DNA from: Dickeya chrysanthemi NCPPB 402
GTDB taxonomy: Bacteria > Pseudomonadota > Gammaproteobacteria > Enterobacterales > Enterobacteriaceae
Reading direction: 5' to 3'
Length of the DNA: 64,000 nt
NCBI RefSeq assembly: GCF_000406105.1
Contig: NZ_CM001974.1
Coordinates: 4,531,528-4,595,527, forward strand
Part shown: piece by piece, positions 39,450 through 49,584 of the stretch
How positions within the stretch are numbered: the first letter of the stretch is position 1
Layout: the number at the start of each line of letters is the position of its first letter
The notes under the pieces: generated by a model
What the model was told of the DNA's origin: nothing
Seen by the model: the letters and a program-made list of their open reading frames with translations, nothing else
Database searches by the model: none
Position numbers and translations under genes: made by a program

Positions 39450-41530
39450 TGAATAGCCGCCTGCTGCATACCCAGCCGTTGAGCACCCTTGCCGGCGTCG
39501 GGGCCAGCCAGGCGGAAAAACTGGCCCGTCTCGGTCTGGAGACAGTGCAGGATCTATTATTGCACTTGCCATTACGCTATGAAGACCGTACCCACCTTTA
39601 CCTGATTAACGACCTGCTGCCAGGCATGTACGCCACCGTTGAAGGCGAAGTACTACGCAGCGACATCACCTTTGGCAAACGCCGGATGCTGACCTGCCAA
39701 ATCAGCGACGGCAGCGGCATGCTCACGCTACGCTTCTTTAATTTTAACGCCGCCATGAAAAATAGCCTGTCGCCGGGTCAGCGGGTGCTGGCATACGGAG
39801 AAATACGGCGCGGTAAGCTGGGCGGCGAAATGATCCATCCGGAATACCGGGTGCAGGGCGAAAGCGCGAATGTCGAGCTACAGGAAACCCTGACGCCGGT
39901 TTATCCCACTACCGAGGGGGTACGGCAGGCGACGCTGCGTAAACTGACCGATCAGGCGCTGGAACTGCTGGATACCCAGCCGATTGACGAACTGCTGCCC
40001 CAGGAAATGCGCCACGGGCTGATTAGCCTGCCGGACGCGTTGCGCACTCTGCACCGCCCGCCGCCGGATGTGAAACTGGCTGAACTGGAGCAAGGGAAAC
40101 ATCCGGCGCAACAACGTCTGGTGATGGAAGAACTGCTGGCGCACCATCTGAGTATGCTGGCGGTGCGTGCTGGCGCACAACGCCACCGGGCACTGGCGCT
40201 GGGTACCAAAGACGACCTGAAGCAACAACTGCTGGCTGCGCTGCCGTTCAGCCCTACCGGCGCGCAACAACGGGTGGTGGCGGAAATCGAACAGGATATG
40301 AACAAGCCATTTCCGATGATGCGCCTGGTTCAAGGCGATGTCGGTTCCGGTAAAACACTGGTAGCCGCTCTGGCGGCATTGCGGGCCATCGCTCACGGCA
40401 AACAGGTGGCGCTGATGGCGCCTACCGAACTGCTGGCTGAACAACATGCGGCCAACTTCCGCCGCTGGTTCGAGCCGCTGGGTATCGAAGTGGGCTGGCT
40501 GGCCGGCAAACAAAAGGGCAAGGCGCGGCAAGCCCAGCAAGAGGCCATCGCCAGCGGACAGGTCGCCATGGTGGTCGGCACCCATGCTATTTTTCAGCAA
40601 CAGGTACAGTTTAACGGCCTGGCGTTGGTGATAATCGATGAGCAACACCGGTTTGGCGTGCATCAGCGGCTGGCGTTGTGGGAAAAAGGCGAAGAACAGG
40701 GCTTTCACCCTCATCAATTAATCATGACCGCCACCCCGATCCCCCGTACGCTGGCGATGACCGCTTATGCCGATCTCGACACTTCGGTTATCGATGAACT
40801 GCCGCCGGGCCGTACGCCGGTTACGACGGTCGCGATTGCGGATACCCGGCGCGATGACATCATCCAGCGGGTGCACAATGCCTGTCTGCAGGAAGGTCGG
40901 CAGGCGTACTGGGTCTGCACCCTGATAGAAGAATCCGAACTGCTGGAAGCGCAGGCGGCCGAAGCCACTTACCAGGAACTGAAAGCGGCGTTACCCGAGC
41001 TTGCTGTCGGCCTGGTGCATGGACGAATGAAAGCACAGGAAAAGCAGGCGGTTATGGAGGCATTCAAAACCAATCAGCTGCATCTGCTGGTCGCCACCAC
41101 GGTGATTGAAGTCGGCGTGGATGTGCCGAATGCCAGCCTGATGATCATCGAAAACCCGGAACGGCTGGGGCTGGCACAGTTGCATCAATTGCGCGGCCGC
41201 GTTGGTCGCGGTGCTGTCGCTTCTCACTGCGTGTTGCTGTACAAATCGCCCTTGAGTAAAACAGCGCAAATGCGGCTTCAAGTCCTGCGTGATAGCAACG
41301 ACGGTTTCGTTATCGCCCAGCGCGACCTGGAAATTCGGGGGCCTGGTGAATTGCTCGGCACCCGTCAAACCGGTAACGCCGCCTTCAAAGTGGCCGATTT
41401 ACTGCGCGATCAAGCATTAATTCCACAGGTTCAACGGGTATCGCGCCATATCCATGAGCACTACCCGGAACATGCCAGAGCGTTGATCGAACGCTGGTTG
41501 CCGGAACGTACCCGCTATACCAACGCCTGA
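39449..41530 (+). CDS. recG: ATP-dependent DNA helicase RecG
   Basis: A 693-residue branch-migration helicase that regresses stalled forks. N-terminal wedge/OB domain, then helicase motifs: GDVGSGKTLVA (I), PTELLAEQHA (Ia), IIDEQHRFG (II), MTATPIPRTLAM (III), VGLVHGRMKAQEK and QLRGRVGRGAVAS (VI). Length equals E. coli RecG (693). Start taken at MNSRLLHTQPLSTLAG, overlapping the trmH stop. E. coli gltS, which follows recG there, is not present here. Confidence 0.97.
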   Translation: MNSRLLHTQPLSTLAGVGASQAEKLARLGLETVQDLLLHLPLRYEDRTHLYLINDLLPGMYATVEGEVLRSDITFGKRRMLTCQISDGSGMLTLRFFNFNAAMKNSLSPGQRVLAYGEIRRGKLGGEMIHPEYRVQGESANVELQETLTPVYPTTEGVRQATLRKLTDQALELLDTQPIDELLPQEMRHGLISLPDALRTLHRPPPDVKLAELEQGKHPAQQRLVMEELLAHHLSMLAVRAGAQRHRALALGTKDDLKQQLLAALPFSPTGAQQRVVAEIEQDMNKPFPMMRLVQGDVGSGKTLVAALAALRAIAHGKQVALMAPTELLAEQHAANFRRWFEPLGIEVGWLAGKQKGKARQAQQEAIASGQVAMVVGTHAIFQQQVQFNGLALVIIDEQHRFGVHQRLALWEKGEEQGFHPHQLIMTATPIPRTLAMTAYADLDTSVIDELPPGRTPVTTVAIADTRRDDIIQRVHNACLQEGRQAYWVCTLIEESELLEAQAAEATYQELKAALPELAVGLVHGRMKAQEKQAVMEAFKTNQLHLLVATTVIEVGVDVPNASLMIIENPERLGLAQLHQLRGRVGRGAVASHCVLLYKSPLSKTAQMRLQVLRDSNDGFVIAQRDLEIRGPGELLGTRQTGNAAFKVADLLRDQALIPQVQRVSRHIHEHYPEHARALIERWLPERTRYTNA

Positions 41531-41639
41531 GAATGACTCGCGCGCCTTGTTTTCTTTCGTCTTCGTTCGATTCAGCCTGCCTGTAAAGTCAGCATAGCAT
41601 TACACTCATGCCTATTCCGGGCGATAAGTAAATCCCATC

Positions 41640-41655
41640 CCGCAATCGATTGCTT
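41640..41655 (+). promoter_or_regulatory. Candidate PurR operator upstream of xanP
   Basis: CCGCAATCGATTGCTT matches the PurR consensus (ACGCAAACGTTTGCNT) at 12 of 15 fixed positions and keeps the dyad GCAATCGATTGC. It lies 55 bp before the xanP start, fitting repression of a purine permease. Confidence 0.6.
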
Positions 41656-41709
41656 TTACAGTGCAGATGATTAAAATGCGTTTTTTGCCGTTCAGGAGCG
41701 CCCACAATC

Positions 41710-43098
41710 ATGAGTCTTTCCACCACCGAGTTACCTCAGGCCGATGCCGCCAAACCGGCTCATAGCGAACTGATTTACCGCCTGGAGGACCGGCCTCCTT
41801 TACCGCAAACCCTGTTTGCCGCCTGCCAACACCTGTTGGCGATGTTTGTTGCGGTCATCACTCCGGCACTGCTGATTTGTCAGGCGCTGGGTCTGCCTGC
41901 GCAGGATACGCAACACATCATCAGTATGTCACTGTTCGCTTCCGGTCTGGCTTCTATTCTGCAAATCAAAACCTGGGGACCGGTCGGCTCCGGCCTGCTG
42001 TCCATTCAGGGTACCAGCTTCAACTTTGTTACCCCGTTGATCATGGGTGGCATGGCGCTGAAAAACGGCGGTGCGGATGTGCCGACGATGATGGCGGCGT
42101 TGTTCGGCACGCTGATGCTCGCCTCCTGCACCGAAATTCTGCTGTCGCGTGTTTTGCACCTGGCGCGCCGCATTATTACGCCGCTGGTTTCCGGTATCGT
42201 CGTCATGATCATCGGCTTGTCGCTGATTCAGGTTGGCCTGACATCAATCGGCGGCGGTTTTGCCGCCATGAGTAACCATACTTTTGGCGCGCCGAAGAAC
42301 CTGCTGCTGGCGGCCGTCGTACTGGTCGTCATCATCATCCTGAATCGCCAGCGCAACCCTTACCTGCGCGTCGCATCGCTGGTTATCGCCATGGCTATCG
42401 GTTATCTGGCCGCCTGGATGATGGGTATGCTGCCGGAAAGCACCGGCACACCCAATCAGTCGCTGATTAACGTGCCTACCCCGTTGTACTACGGCCTTGG
42501 CTTTGACTGGAATCTGTTGATTCCGCTGATGCTGGTATTCATGGTGACCTCACTGGAAACCATCGGTGATATCACCGCTACCTCCGATGTCTCCGAGCAA
42601 CCGGTCAGCGGCCCGCTCTATATGAAACGCCTGAAGGGCGGGGTACTGGCGAATGGCCTGAACTCCTGCCTGTCCGCCGTGTTCAATACCTTCCCTAACT
42701 CCTGTTTTGGGCAAAATAATGGCGTGATTCAACTGACCGGCGTTGCCAGCCGCTATGTGGGTTTCGTGGTGGCATTGATGCTGATCGTACTGGGCCTGTT
42801 CCCGGCGGTGAGCGGTTTTGTGCAACATATTCCAGAGCCCGTGTTGGGTGGAGCAACTATCGTGATGTTCGGCACCATTGCAGCTTCTGGGGTCCGTATC
42901 GTCTCCCGCGAGCCGCTTAATCGCCGGGCCATTATGATTATCGCGCTGTCGCTGGCCGTTGGTCTGGGCGTCTCCCAACAACCGCTGATTTTGCAGTTCG
43001 CACCGGAATGGCTGAAAACGCTGTTGTCGTCGGGCATTGCTGCGGGCGGCATCACAGCAATCGTATTGAATCTGGTCTTTCCTCACGAAAAAGAGTAA
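41710..43098 (+). CDS. xanP: Xanthine permease XanP
   Basis: A 462-residue inner-membrane proton symporter of the nucleobase-ascorbate (NAT/NCS2) family with about 12-14 membrane segments. The family signature appears as [17 protein letters not shown], preceded by the [13 protein letters not shown] helix. Close to E. coli XanP (YicE, 463). Located after recG and before yicH as in E. coli. A candidate PurR site lies upstream and a strong terminator follows. Confidence 0.95.
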   Translation: MSLSTTELPQADAAKPAHSELIYRLEDRPPLPQTLFAACQHLLAMFVAVITPALLICQALGLPAQDTQHIISMSLFASGLASILQIKTWGPVGSGLLSIQGTSFNFVTPLIMGGMALKNGGADVPTMMAALFGTLMLASCTEILLSRVLHLARRIITPLVSGIVVMIIGLSLIQVGLTSIGGGFAAMSNHTFGAPKNLLLAAVVLVVIIILNRQRNPYLRVASLVIAMAIGYLAAWMMGMLPESTGTPNQSLINVPTPLYYGLGFDWNLLIPLMLVFMVTSLETIGDITATSDVSEQPVSGPLYMKRLKGGVLANGLNSCLSAVFNTFPNSCFGQNNGVIQLTGVASRYVGFVVALMLIVLGLFPAVSGFVQHIPEPVLGGATIVMFGTIAASGVRIVSREPLNRRAIMIIALSLAVGLGVSQQPLILQFAPEWLKTLLSSGIAAGGITAIVLNLVFPHEKE

Positions 43099-43132
43099 GC
43101 CGGGCTTCCAGAAATTTTTTGTCTTACGTGAT

Positions 43133-43166
43133 AATAAGGGCCGATGGTGTAACATCGGCCCTTATT
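43133..43166 (+). terminator. Terminator after xanP
   Basis: AATAAGGGCCGATG-N6-CATCGGCCCTTATT, a perfect 14-bp stem 35 bp after the stop codon. A-rich on one side and T-rich on the other, so it may work both ways. Confidence 0.85.
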
Positions 43167-43253
43167 TATCGTCTGTAATAAGTTACCTATTGAGACAACA
43201 GGATAATTACGGCATAACACCATCATCCCTTGTGACTGGCGCGGACCTAAGCA

Positions 43254-45008
43254 ATGAAACTTATCGGGAAACTTCTTCTCACACTGCTGTTACTGGCGCT
43301 GCTGGCTGTAGTGGTGCTGTATGTACTAGCCCAGACGGAATGGGGCGCCAGGCATATCAGTCAATGGGTTAACCAACGTACCGAGTACCAGGCGTCATTC
43401 AGAAAAATGGCGCATGACTGGTCGTCCCCTGGTAGCATTCAATTACTGGATGTCAGTTTAGGTCATAAAAATCAACCAATTACACTGGTTGCGCAGCGTA
43501 TCGCTGTGGGATTTAGCGTACGTCAGATTACGGATCCGCGTCATTTTTCCAGCCTGACGTTGGAAGGCGGCACCCTCAATCTGGGTCAGACGGATTTTAC
43601 CTTGCCGATTGAAGCGGATGTTCTGCAACTGAAAACCATGGCGCTGCAGGCACAAGACGGCGATTGGCGATTGAAGGGCGAACAGGTAACCGGCGGTATT
43701 ACGCCGTGGCAGCCAGAGCCAGGCGCTCTGCTGGGTAAGAAAGCCGCTTTCCAGCTCAGCGCAAACGCGTTGTTGCTCAATGACCTGCCGGCAAGCAAAG
43801 TCCTGGTGCAAGGGCAGTTTAATAACCGGCAATTGACGCTGGAGAACTTCGGTGCCGATGTGGCGCGAGGCGAACTGACGGGCAATGCCTCCCGGGCAGC
43901 GGATGGCAGTTGGTTGGTTAATAATCTGCGGCTGAGCAATGTTCGGTTGCAGACTCGAGCATCAATGGCAGACTTCTGGCAACCGGTGACTCGCCTGCCT
44001 GCAGTAACCGTCAATCGCTTTGACCTGATCGATGCCCGTATCGAAGGGCAAAATTGGGCCTTCACTGATTTGGATGTCACCCTGCAAAACGTGACGTTTC
44101 GGCAAAATGACTGGCAAAGCGACGACGGTTCGCTGTCATTCAATGCCACCGATATCGTCAACGGCAACATGCATCTGGTCGACCCGATCGTCAGTCTGGA
44201 TTTGTCGAAACAGGGCGTGAATATCAAACAGTTTTCTACCCGCTGGGAAGGCGGTCTGTTGCGTACCAGCGGTAGCTGGCTGCGCAGCAACCAGCGACTA
44301 ACGCTGGACGAATTGGTCGTAGCAGGCATGGAATACACACTGCCGGCAGACTGGCGTCAACGTTGGCAACAAACGCTGCCCGACTGGCTGGCAGAGGTGG
44401 AGCTGCGGAAATTCAGCGCAAACCACAACCTGCTTATCGATATCAACCCGGATTTTCCCTTCCAGCTTACCGCGCTGGACGGTTTCGGTAACAATCTATT
44501 GCTGGCGCGCAACCACCAGTGGGGCGTATGGCAAGGCGCACTTAACCTGAACGCCAGCGACGCCACCTTCAATAAAGTCGATATTCGTCGCCCATCATTG
44601 GCGTTAAACGCCAATGACAACCAAATCTCGCTGACGGATTTGAGCGCGTTTACTCAAAGTGGCCTGCTGGAAGCCAGAGCAGTCATTGCACAGCAGCCTG
44701 CCCGAACTTTCACGCTGGACCTGACCGGCAAAGCCGTAGCGTTCGATGTTCTGACCCGTTGGGGTTGGCCGGTTCCCGCCACTGCGCCCACCGGCAACAC
44801 CAACCTGCAGTTACACCTGAACGGCCGGCTGGAAACGGCAAGCCCGCTGAAACCGACACTCAACGGTACATTGCAAGGCATCGATAGCGCCGGGCACACC
44901 ATCAGCCAGGCCATGCATCAGGGAACGGTGGCGGAGAGTACGCCCGCGGCAGCCCCCACGCCCACAGTACCTGCGACACCGCCGTCTGCGCCGGTTGAAC
45001 AACCTTAA
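43254..45008 (+). CDS. yicH: AsmA-family protein YicH
   Basis: A 584-residue envelope protein: one N-terminal membrane anchor (residues 4-26, GKLLLTLLLLALLAVVVLYVLA) and a long periplasmic beta-rich region of the AsmA/bridge-like type, then a Pro/Ala-rich tail (TPAAAPTPTVPATPPSAP). AsmA-like proteins are proposed to carry phospholipids between membranes. E. coli YicH is 569 residues; the extra length is in the low-complexity tail. It follows xanP as in E. coli. Confidence 0.93.
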   Translation: MKLIGKLLLTLLLLALLAVVVLYVLAQTEWGARHISQWVNQRTEYQASFRKMAHDWSSPGSIQLLDVSLGHKNQPITLVAQRIAVGFSVRQITDPRHFSSLTLEGGTLNLGQTDFTLPIEADVLQLKTMALQAQDGDWRLKGEQVTGGITPWQPEPGALLGKKAAFQLSANALLLNDLPASKVLVQGQFNNRQLTLENFGADVARGELTGNASRAADGSWLVNNLRLSNVRLQTRASMADFWQPVTRLPAVTVNRFDLIDARIEGQNWAFTDLDVTLQNVTFRQNDWQSDDGSLSFNATDIVNGNMHLVDPIVSLDLSKQGVNIKQFSTRWEGGLLRTSGSWLRSNQRLTLDELVVAGMEYTLPADWRQRWQQTLPDWLAEVELRKFSANHNLLIDINPDFPFQLTALDGFGNNLLLARNHQWGVWQGALNLNASDATFNKVDIRRPSLALNANDNQISLTDLSAFTQSGLLEARAVIAQQPARTFTLDLTGKAVAFDVLTRWGWPVPATAPTGNTNLQLHLNGRLETASPLKPTLNGTLQGIDSAGHTISQAMHQGTVAESTPAAAPTPTVPATPPSAPVEQP

Positions 45009-45017
45009 GCACAAAAT

Positions 45018-45044
45018 AAACAGCCACCGTCATGGTGGCTGTTT
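45018..45044 (+). terminator. Bidirectional terminator between yicH and fabY
   Basis: AAACAGCCACC-N5-GGTGGCTGTTT, between two convergent genes. T and A tracts flank both sides. Confidence 0.85.
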
Positions 45045-45068
45045 CATATTCATACCCGGTTTTCAGAG

Positions 45069-46010
45069 TTAGCGAATCGCGGAGCCACCTTGCTCCAGCA
45101 ATTCATTCTGATCTGGCGGCAGCACAATGTAGATGCCTTCAAATACCGCACCTTTTTTATCATTGCCAAACAGCTCCACCTGTAACTGTACCCGCGCTTT
45201 GCGTCCACGCGCCAGCCGGTCCAGATCGCCGCTCAGCGATCCTAAATCCGCCACTGCACTGGGGCGCCCGGTTACCGGCGTGCTGTAGCGAATATGCGCA
45301 TCCGCCAGAATAATGGTGCCGCCCAGTTGCCGTTCACGCAGCAGCAACCAGATAAGCCCCCACCCGGTAAGCGTCGCCAGCGAAAACATACTGCCGGCAA
45401 ACAGCGTATGATGCGGATTCTGGTTCCCCGTTTCCGGCATGGTGGTAATAAACTTCTGCCCGGTGTACTGACTGATGCGTACCCCCATCTTTTCACTCAA
45501 CGGGATATGGTTGTACCACGCTTGCTGTAACTGACCACACCAGTCCGGACGATGCAGAATATCATCCAGCGTGGCCACCGGCTTAATCATCAAAAAGTGG
45601 CGCACCGGCGTCGTCATCGGCGTGGTAATTTCCCCCTGATTCACAAAACCAAGACGGGAGAAAAACGCCATCGCATCCTCACGGGCGCTACATACCACCC
45701 GCTTTACGCCTTCCTGACGCGCCACCGATTCCAGCGCCATTGCCATCAGCGTACCAAGCCCTTTGCGCTGAACATCAGGATGAACGGCCAGAAAACGTAT
45801 CGATGCTTCATTGTCGGCATTGATTGAGAGACGGCCAACCGCCACCAAATTACCTTGCCCATCAACGATGGTTTGATGGTGAGCCAGCGCATCATAGGCA
45901 TCACGCTCGGAGCCTAGCGGCTGATGCAGCGGTTTACGCAACATTTCCCAGCGGAACTGGTAATAAGCATCCAGCTCTTCAGCGCTTTCCGGTACTCTCA
46001 GGTAGTACAT
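45069..46010 (-). CDS. fabY: Bifunctional GNAT/hotdog-fold protein FabY (YiiD)
   Basis: A 313-residue two-domain protein. N-terminal GNAT acyltransferase (residues 1-145; [21 protein letters not shown] acetyl-CoA loop) and a C-terminal hotdog thioesterase-like domain (residues 165-313; [21 protein letters not shown]). E. coli FabY is implicated in starting fatty acid synthesis. Start [13 protein letters not shown] at 46010 fits the family; the longer frame to 46025 adds five residues. It precedes, on the minus strand, nothing in its operon but follows dtd and yihX, as in E. coli. Confidence 0.93.
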   Translation of the reverse strand: MYYLRVPESAEELDAYYQFRWEMLRKPLHQPLGSERDAYDALAHHQTIVDGQGNLVAVGRLSINADNEASIRFLAVHPDVQRKGLGTLMAMALESVARQEGVKRVVCSAREDAMAFFSRLGFVNQGEITTPMTTPVRHFLMIKPVATLDDILHRPDWCGQLQQAWYNHIPLSEKMGVRISQYTGQKFITTMPETGNQNPHHTLFAGSMFSLATLTGWGLIWLLLRERQLGGTIILADAHIRYSTPVTGRPSAVADLGSLSGDLDRLARGRKARVQLQVELFGNDKKGAVFEGIYIVLPPDQNELLEQGGSAIR

Positions 46011-46109
46011 AACCGCCCCTCTCAACGCATACTTATTATTACAGCTTAACGTCAGCTTACATCCGCAACCAGACTATACCTACCGTTAGGGCTATACCTA
46101 CCGCCAGGA

Positions 46110-46547
46110 CTATACCTGCAGCCAAAAAGTGACAGGCCCGTCGTTCACCAGAGAGACCTGCATATTCGCCGCAAAACGACCGGTTTCCGTCGTCAGGCCA
46201 TGCTCGCGACACTGACCAACAAAATACTGATACAACCGATCGGCTTCTGCCGGGGCGGCACCACGGGAAAAACTGGGACGCATACCCTTTTGCGTATCCG
46301 CCGCCAGCGTAAACTGCGACACCACCAGCAAACTACCGCCGACTTGCTGTACGTTCAGGTTCATCTTGTCGTTATCATCGCCAAAAATCCGATAGCCGAT
46401 CACCTTTTCACATAATCGGGTCGCTTTTTGTTCGTCATCGCCTTGCTCTACGCCCAGCAACACCAACAATCCACGGTTAATCTCTCCAACACTCTTCCCT
46501 TCCACCGCCACACTAGCGGAAGATACTCGCTGAATTAATGCGATCAT
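46110..46547 (-). CDS. dtd: D-aminoacyl-tRNA deacylase
   Basis: A 145-residue homodimeric enzyme that removes D-amino acids from t[16 protein letters not shown] start, [18 protein letters not shown] catalytic segment (SQFTL) and the cross-subunit NxGPVT motif as [10 protein letters not shown]. Length equals E. coli Dtd. It lies 16 bp after yihX; the rbn gene that separates them in E. coli is absent. Confidence 0.97.
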   Translation of the reverse strand: MIALIQRVSSASVAVEGKSVGEINRGLLVLLGVEQGDDEQKATRLCEKVIGYRIFGDDNDKMNLNVQQVGGSLLVVSQFTLAADTQKGMRPSFSRGAAPAEADRLYQYFVGQCREHGLTTETGRFAANMQVSLVNDGPVTFWLQV

Positions 46548-46563
46548 AACGACCTTACGACTC

Positions 46564-47166
46564 CTACTTGAAAACCTGGCTGGCAAAAAAATCCGGCACG
46601 ACCTGCCGATCGCTCACTAAAATAGAGCGGATGCCTAACGCGTTAGCCGCATCCACATTCGCGGCGTTGTCATCAAAAAAGACCGCGTCACTGGCATCAA
46701 AACCCTCTTCGCGCAAAACATGATGGTAAATCGCCGCTTCCGGTTTACGCAGGCCGATATCCTGCGACAGATAAAGCCGGTCTGCAGCTTGCTGTACTTC
46801 GGGGTATTCATCCGGCCAGAACTGACAATGCAGGCGATTGGTATTGGAGAGTATTACCACGCGATGCCCTTCCTGCCTCAAACGATGCATGATCTCGATC
46901 ACATCTTTGCGTACACCAATGAAAATGGCCTGCCAACCGGTCGAAAACTGCTCAAAGCTGAGCGAAATTCCCAGTTCATGGCACAACCGCGATGCAAACT
47001 CTTCATCGCTGATTTCACCGCGCTCATGCAGCGCAACGGTATGCCCCAACTCAAAGCGCTTACGCAGGGCCGCCAGCGGTGCGCCGCTCAGATTGCTCCA
47101 CACCCCCAGTACACGATTGAAATCGATATCGATTACGACGTTACCTAAATCAAAGATATACAGCAT
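46564..47166 (-). CDS. yihX: HAD-type glucose-1-phosphatase YihX
   Basis: A 200-residue HAD hydrolase: nucleophile [13 protein letters not shown] (residues 4-16), motif II ILSNTN, Lys in LRKPEAAIY and acidic FFDDNAANV. Closely similar to E. coli YihX (199), which dephosphorylates alpha-D-glucose-1-phosphate. First gene of the yihX-dtd-fabY group. Confidence 0.95.
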   Translation of the reverse strand: MLYIFDLGNVVIDIDFNRVLGVWSNLSGAPLAALRKRFELGHTVALHERGEISDEEFASRLCHELGISLSFEQFSTGWQAIFIGVRKDVIEIMHRLRQEGHRVVILSNTNRLHCQFWPDEYPEVQQAADRLYLSQDIGLRKPEAAIYHHVLREEGFDASDAVFFDDNAANVDAANALGIRSILVSDRQVVPDFFASQVFK

Positions 47167-47305
47167 GTGTCCTCCAGAATGACCAGTAGGTTTTCACTGT
47201 AGCGAGAAAAATCCGTGCTGAACAGGGAGGATAAGCAGGATCATAATAAGGTCAAAAATAGTGCAAATTTGGGTGAAGGCAGGAAACGGAAGTCCGAAAA
47301 AAACA

Positions 47306-47326
47306 AAGGCCCCAAATTGGGGCCTT
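47306..47326 (-). terminator. Terminator of bipA
   Basis: AAGGCCCC-N5-GGGGCCTT stem, followed on the minus strand by TTGTTTTTTTC, 60 bp after the bipA stop. Confidence 0.88.
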
Positions 47327-47386
47327 ATTGCAAGGCGGCTTCGGTACTCTGCCTCACCCGCCTGAAATATCAATAAAAATAACGAA

Positions 47387-49210
47387 TTACTCGTCCTTGG
47401 CGGAACGGTTCGCACGACGACGATCGTTTTCCGTCAGATGACGTTTACGCAGACGGATAGAGGTCGGCGTTACTTCAACCAGTTCGTCATCATCGATGAA
47501 CTCCAGCGCCTGCTCCAGCGACATTTTCACCGGCGGCACCAGCACGGTAGCTTCGTCGGTACCGGAAGCACGCATGTTGGTCAGTTTCTTACCGGTCAGG
47601 CAGTTAACCGTCAGGTCGTTGGAACGGGTATGAATACCGATGACCTGGCCTTCGTACACTTCAGCGCCGTGGCCCAGGAACAGCTTACCGCGATCCTGCA
47701 GACTGAACAGCGCATAGGCAACCGCTTTACCCTGCCCGTTGGAGATCAGCACGCCGTTCTGGCGCTGGCCGATTTCACCCGGACGGATGTCATCGTAGTG
47801 ACTGAAAGTGGAGTACAGCAGACCAGTACCAGAGGTCATGGTCATGAATTCGGTACGGAAGCCGATCAGACCACGGCTCGGGATCACGTAATCCAGACGT
47901 ACGCGACCTTTGCCGTCCGGGATCATGTCGCGCATTTCGCCTTTGCGCAGACCCAGCGCTTCCATCACCGAGCCCTGATGCTGCTCTTCGATATCCACGG
48001 TTACCTGTTCGAACGGTTCCTGACGGCGGCCGTCGATGGTACGGAAGATAACTTTCGGGCGGGACACCGCCAGTTCGAAACCTTCACGACGCATGTTCTC
48101 GATCAGAACGGACAGGTGCAGCTCACCACGACCAGATACGCGGAACGCGTCCGGATCTTCCGTTTCTTCTACACGCAGCGCCACGTTATGCACCAGCTCT
48201 TTACGCAGACGATCCAGAATCTGACGTGACGTCACGTATTTGCCTTCCTTGCCGCAGAACGGCGAGGTGTTAACGCAGAAATACATGGTCACGGTAGGTT
48301 CGTCTACCGACAAGGCCGGCAGCGCTTCCACGCAGGACGTATCGCAGATAGTGTCGGAAATGTTCAGTTCACCCAGACCGGTGATGGCAATAATATCGCC
48401 TGCTTCCGCCAGTGAACTTTCAATACGCTGCAAACCCAGGTGGCCCAGCACCTGGCTCACTTTACCGTTGCGTACTTTGCCTGCGCTGTCGATGATGCTG
48501 ACCTGCTGGTTCGGTTTCACCACGCCGCGTTTAATACGGCCGATACCGATAACGCCAACATAGTTGTTGTAGTCCAGCTGGGAGATCTGCATCTGGAACG
48601 GACCGTCGAGGTCGACATTCGGCGCTTCAACGTGTTTCACGATGGCTTCAAACAGCGGGGTCATGTCTTCGGCCATATCGTTATGGTCCAGACCGGCAAT
48701 ACCGTTCAACGCGGACGCATAAACAATCGGGAAGTCCAACTGCTCGTCGGTAGCGCCCAGGTTTACAAACAGGTCAAACACCTGATCGACCACCCAGTCA
48801 GGACGTGCGCCGGGGCGGTCCACTTTATTAATGACAACAATCGGCTTCAGGCCATAGGCAAAAGCTTTCTGGGTCACGAAACGCGTCTGCGGCATCGGGC
48901 CGTCCATCGCGTCTACCAGCAGCAGTACAGAGTCCACCATGGACATCACGCGCTCTACCTCGCCGCCGAAGTCGGCGTGCCCTGGGGTATCCACGATATT
49001 GATGCGGTAGTCATTCCAGTTGATGGCGGTGTTTTTGGCGAGGATGGTAATTCCGCGCTCTTTTTCCAAATCATTGGAGTCCATAACACGTTCGGTGGCG
49101 TCGTTACGCTCACCCAACGTACCGGACTGTTGCAGCAACTTATCAACCAGGGTTGTTTTTCCATGGTCAACGTGCGCAATAATAGCGATGTTACGCAAAT
49201 TTTCGATCAC
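47387..49210 (-). CDS. bipA: Ribosome-associated GTPase BipA/TypA
   Basis: A 607-residue translational GTPase that aids 50S assembly at low temperature and stress. G motifs: [14 protein letters not shown] (G1), RGITI (G2), [12 protein letters not shown] (G3), [10 protein letters not shown] (G4), then EF-G-like domains III and V and the C-terminal domain found only in this family. Divergent from glnA with a 374-bp control region, as in E. coli. Confidence 0.98.
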   Translation of the reverse strand: MIENLRNIAIIAHVDHGKTTLVDKLLQQSGTLGERNDATERVMDSNDLEKERGITILAKNTAINWNDYRINIVDTPGHADFGGEVERVMSMVDSVLLLVDAMDGPMPQTRFVTQKAFAYGLKPIVVINKVDRPGARPDWVVDQVFDLFVNLGATDEQLDFPIVYASALNGIAGLDHNDMAEDMTPLFEAIVKHVEAPNVDLDGPFQMQISQLDYNNYVGVIGIGRIKRGVVKPNQQVSIIDSAGKVRNGKVSQVLGHLGLQRIESSLAEAGDIIAITGLGELNISDTICDTSCVEALPALSVDEPTVTMYFCVNTSPFCGKEGKYVTSRQILDRLRKELVHNVALRVEETEDPDAFRVSGRGELHLSVLIENMRREGFELAVSRPKVIFRTIDGRRQEPFEQVTVDIEEQHQGSVMEALGLRKGEMRDMIPDGKGRVRLDYVIPSRGLIGFRTEFMTMTSGTGLLYSTFSHYDDIRPGEIGQRQNGVLISNGQGKAVAYALFSLQDRGKLFLGHGAEVYEGQVIGIHTRSNDLTVNCLTGKKLTNMRASGTDEATVLVPPVKMSLEQALEFIDDDELVEVTPTSIRLRKRHLTENDRRRANRSAKDE

Positions 49211-49318
49211 AGCTTTGCCTCAGGCATTTTAGAAATAGCGCGCTATTGTACACGTATTAATCGAGCGACTGAACAAGATCACAATCATCTTCCACAAACA
49301 ACCTGCTAATAACGGGTC

Positions 49319-49334
49319 TGTGATCCCTTTCACG
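49319..49334 (+). promoter_or_regulatory. CRP site of glnAp1
   Basis: TGTGATCCCTTTCACG has TGTGA-N6-TCAC and is nearly the E. coli glnAp1 CRP site. The distal promoter gives basal, catabolite-controlled glnA transcription. Confidence 0.75.
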
Positions 49335-49365
49335 GTGCAATAAAGCAGCACCCCACAAACAACAA

Positions 49366-49413
49366 GCACCAATTAAGTGCAATAACACCAAAATGGTGCA
49401 CACAATTGGTGCA
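49366..49413 (+). promoter_or_regulatory. NtrC binding-site cluster (glnA enhancer)
   Basis: Three dyads in 48 bp: GCACCAATTAAGTGC (49366-49380), ACACCAAAATGGTGCA (49385-49400) and the overlapping TGCACACAATTGGTGCA (49397-49413). All match the NtrC consensus TGCACCANNNNTGGTGCA. A weaker GGTGCA..AGCACC pair lies at 49334-49352. Confidence 0.85.
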
Positions 49414-49487
49414 GTTAACTATCTTGGTGCAGTGCATGAGGACACAAAAAACCAGCAGGAATGCCGTTTAGAACTATTCTTAAAAGT

Positions 49488-49503
49488 TGGCACAGTTTTA
49501 GCT
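49488..49503 (+). promoter_or_regulatory. Sigma54 promoter glnAp2
   Basis: TGGCACAGTTTTAGCT carries GG (49489-49490) and GC (49501-49502) with exactly ten bases between, the -24/-12 elements. Nearly identical to E. coli glnAp2. Used under nitrogen limitation with phosphorylated NtrC. Confidence 0.92.
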
Positions 49504-49584
49504 ATATGTTTTGTACGGTAACAACATCATTCCACAACGATATTCGTTCCACGACGATAAATGACACAATCGGGAGAACCAAGT

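Larger units (their letters stand above)
49211..49584. other. bipA-glnA divergent control region
   Basis: 374 bp that hold the CRP site, several NtrC half- and full sites (49333-49435) and the sigma54 promoter of glnA. No gene. Confidence 0.85.
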
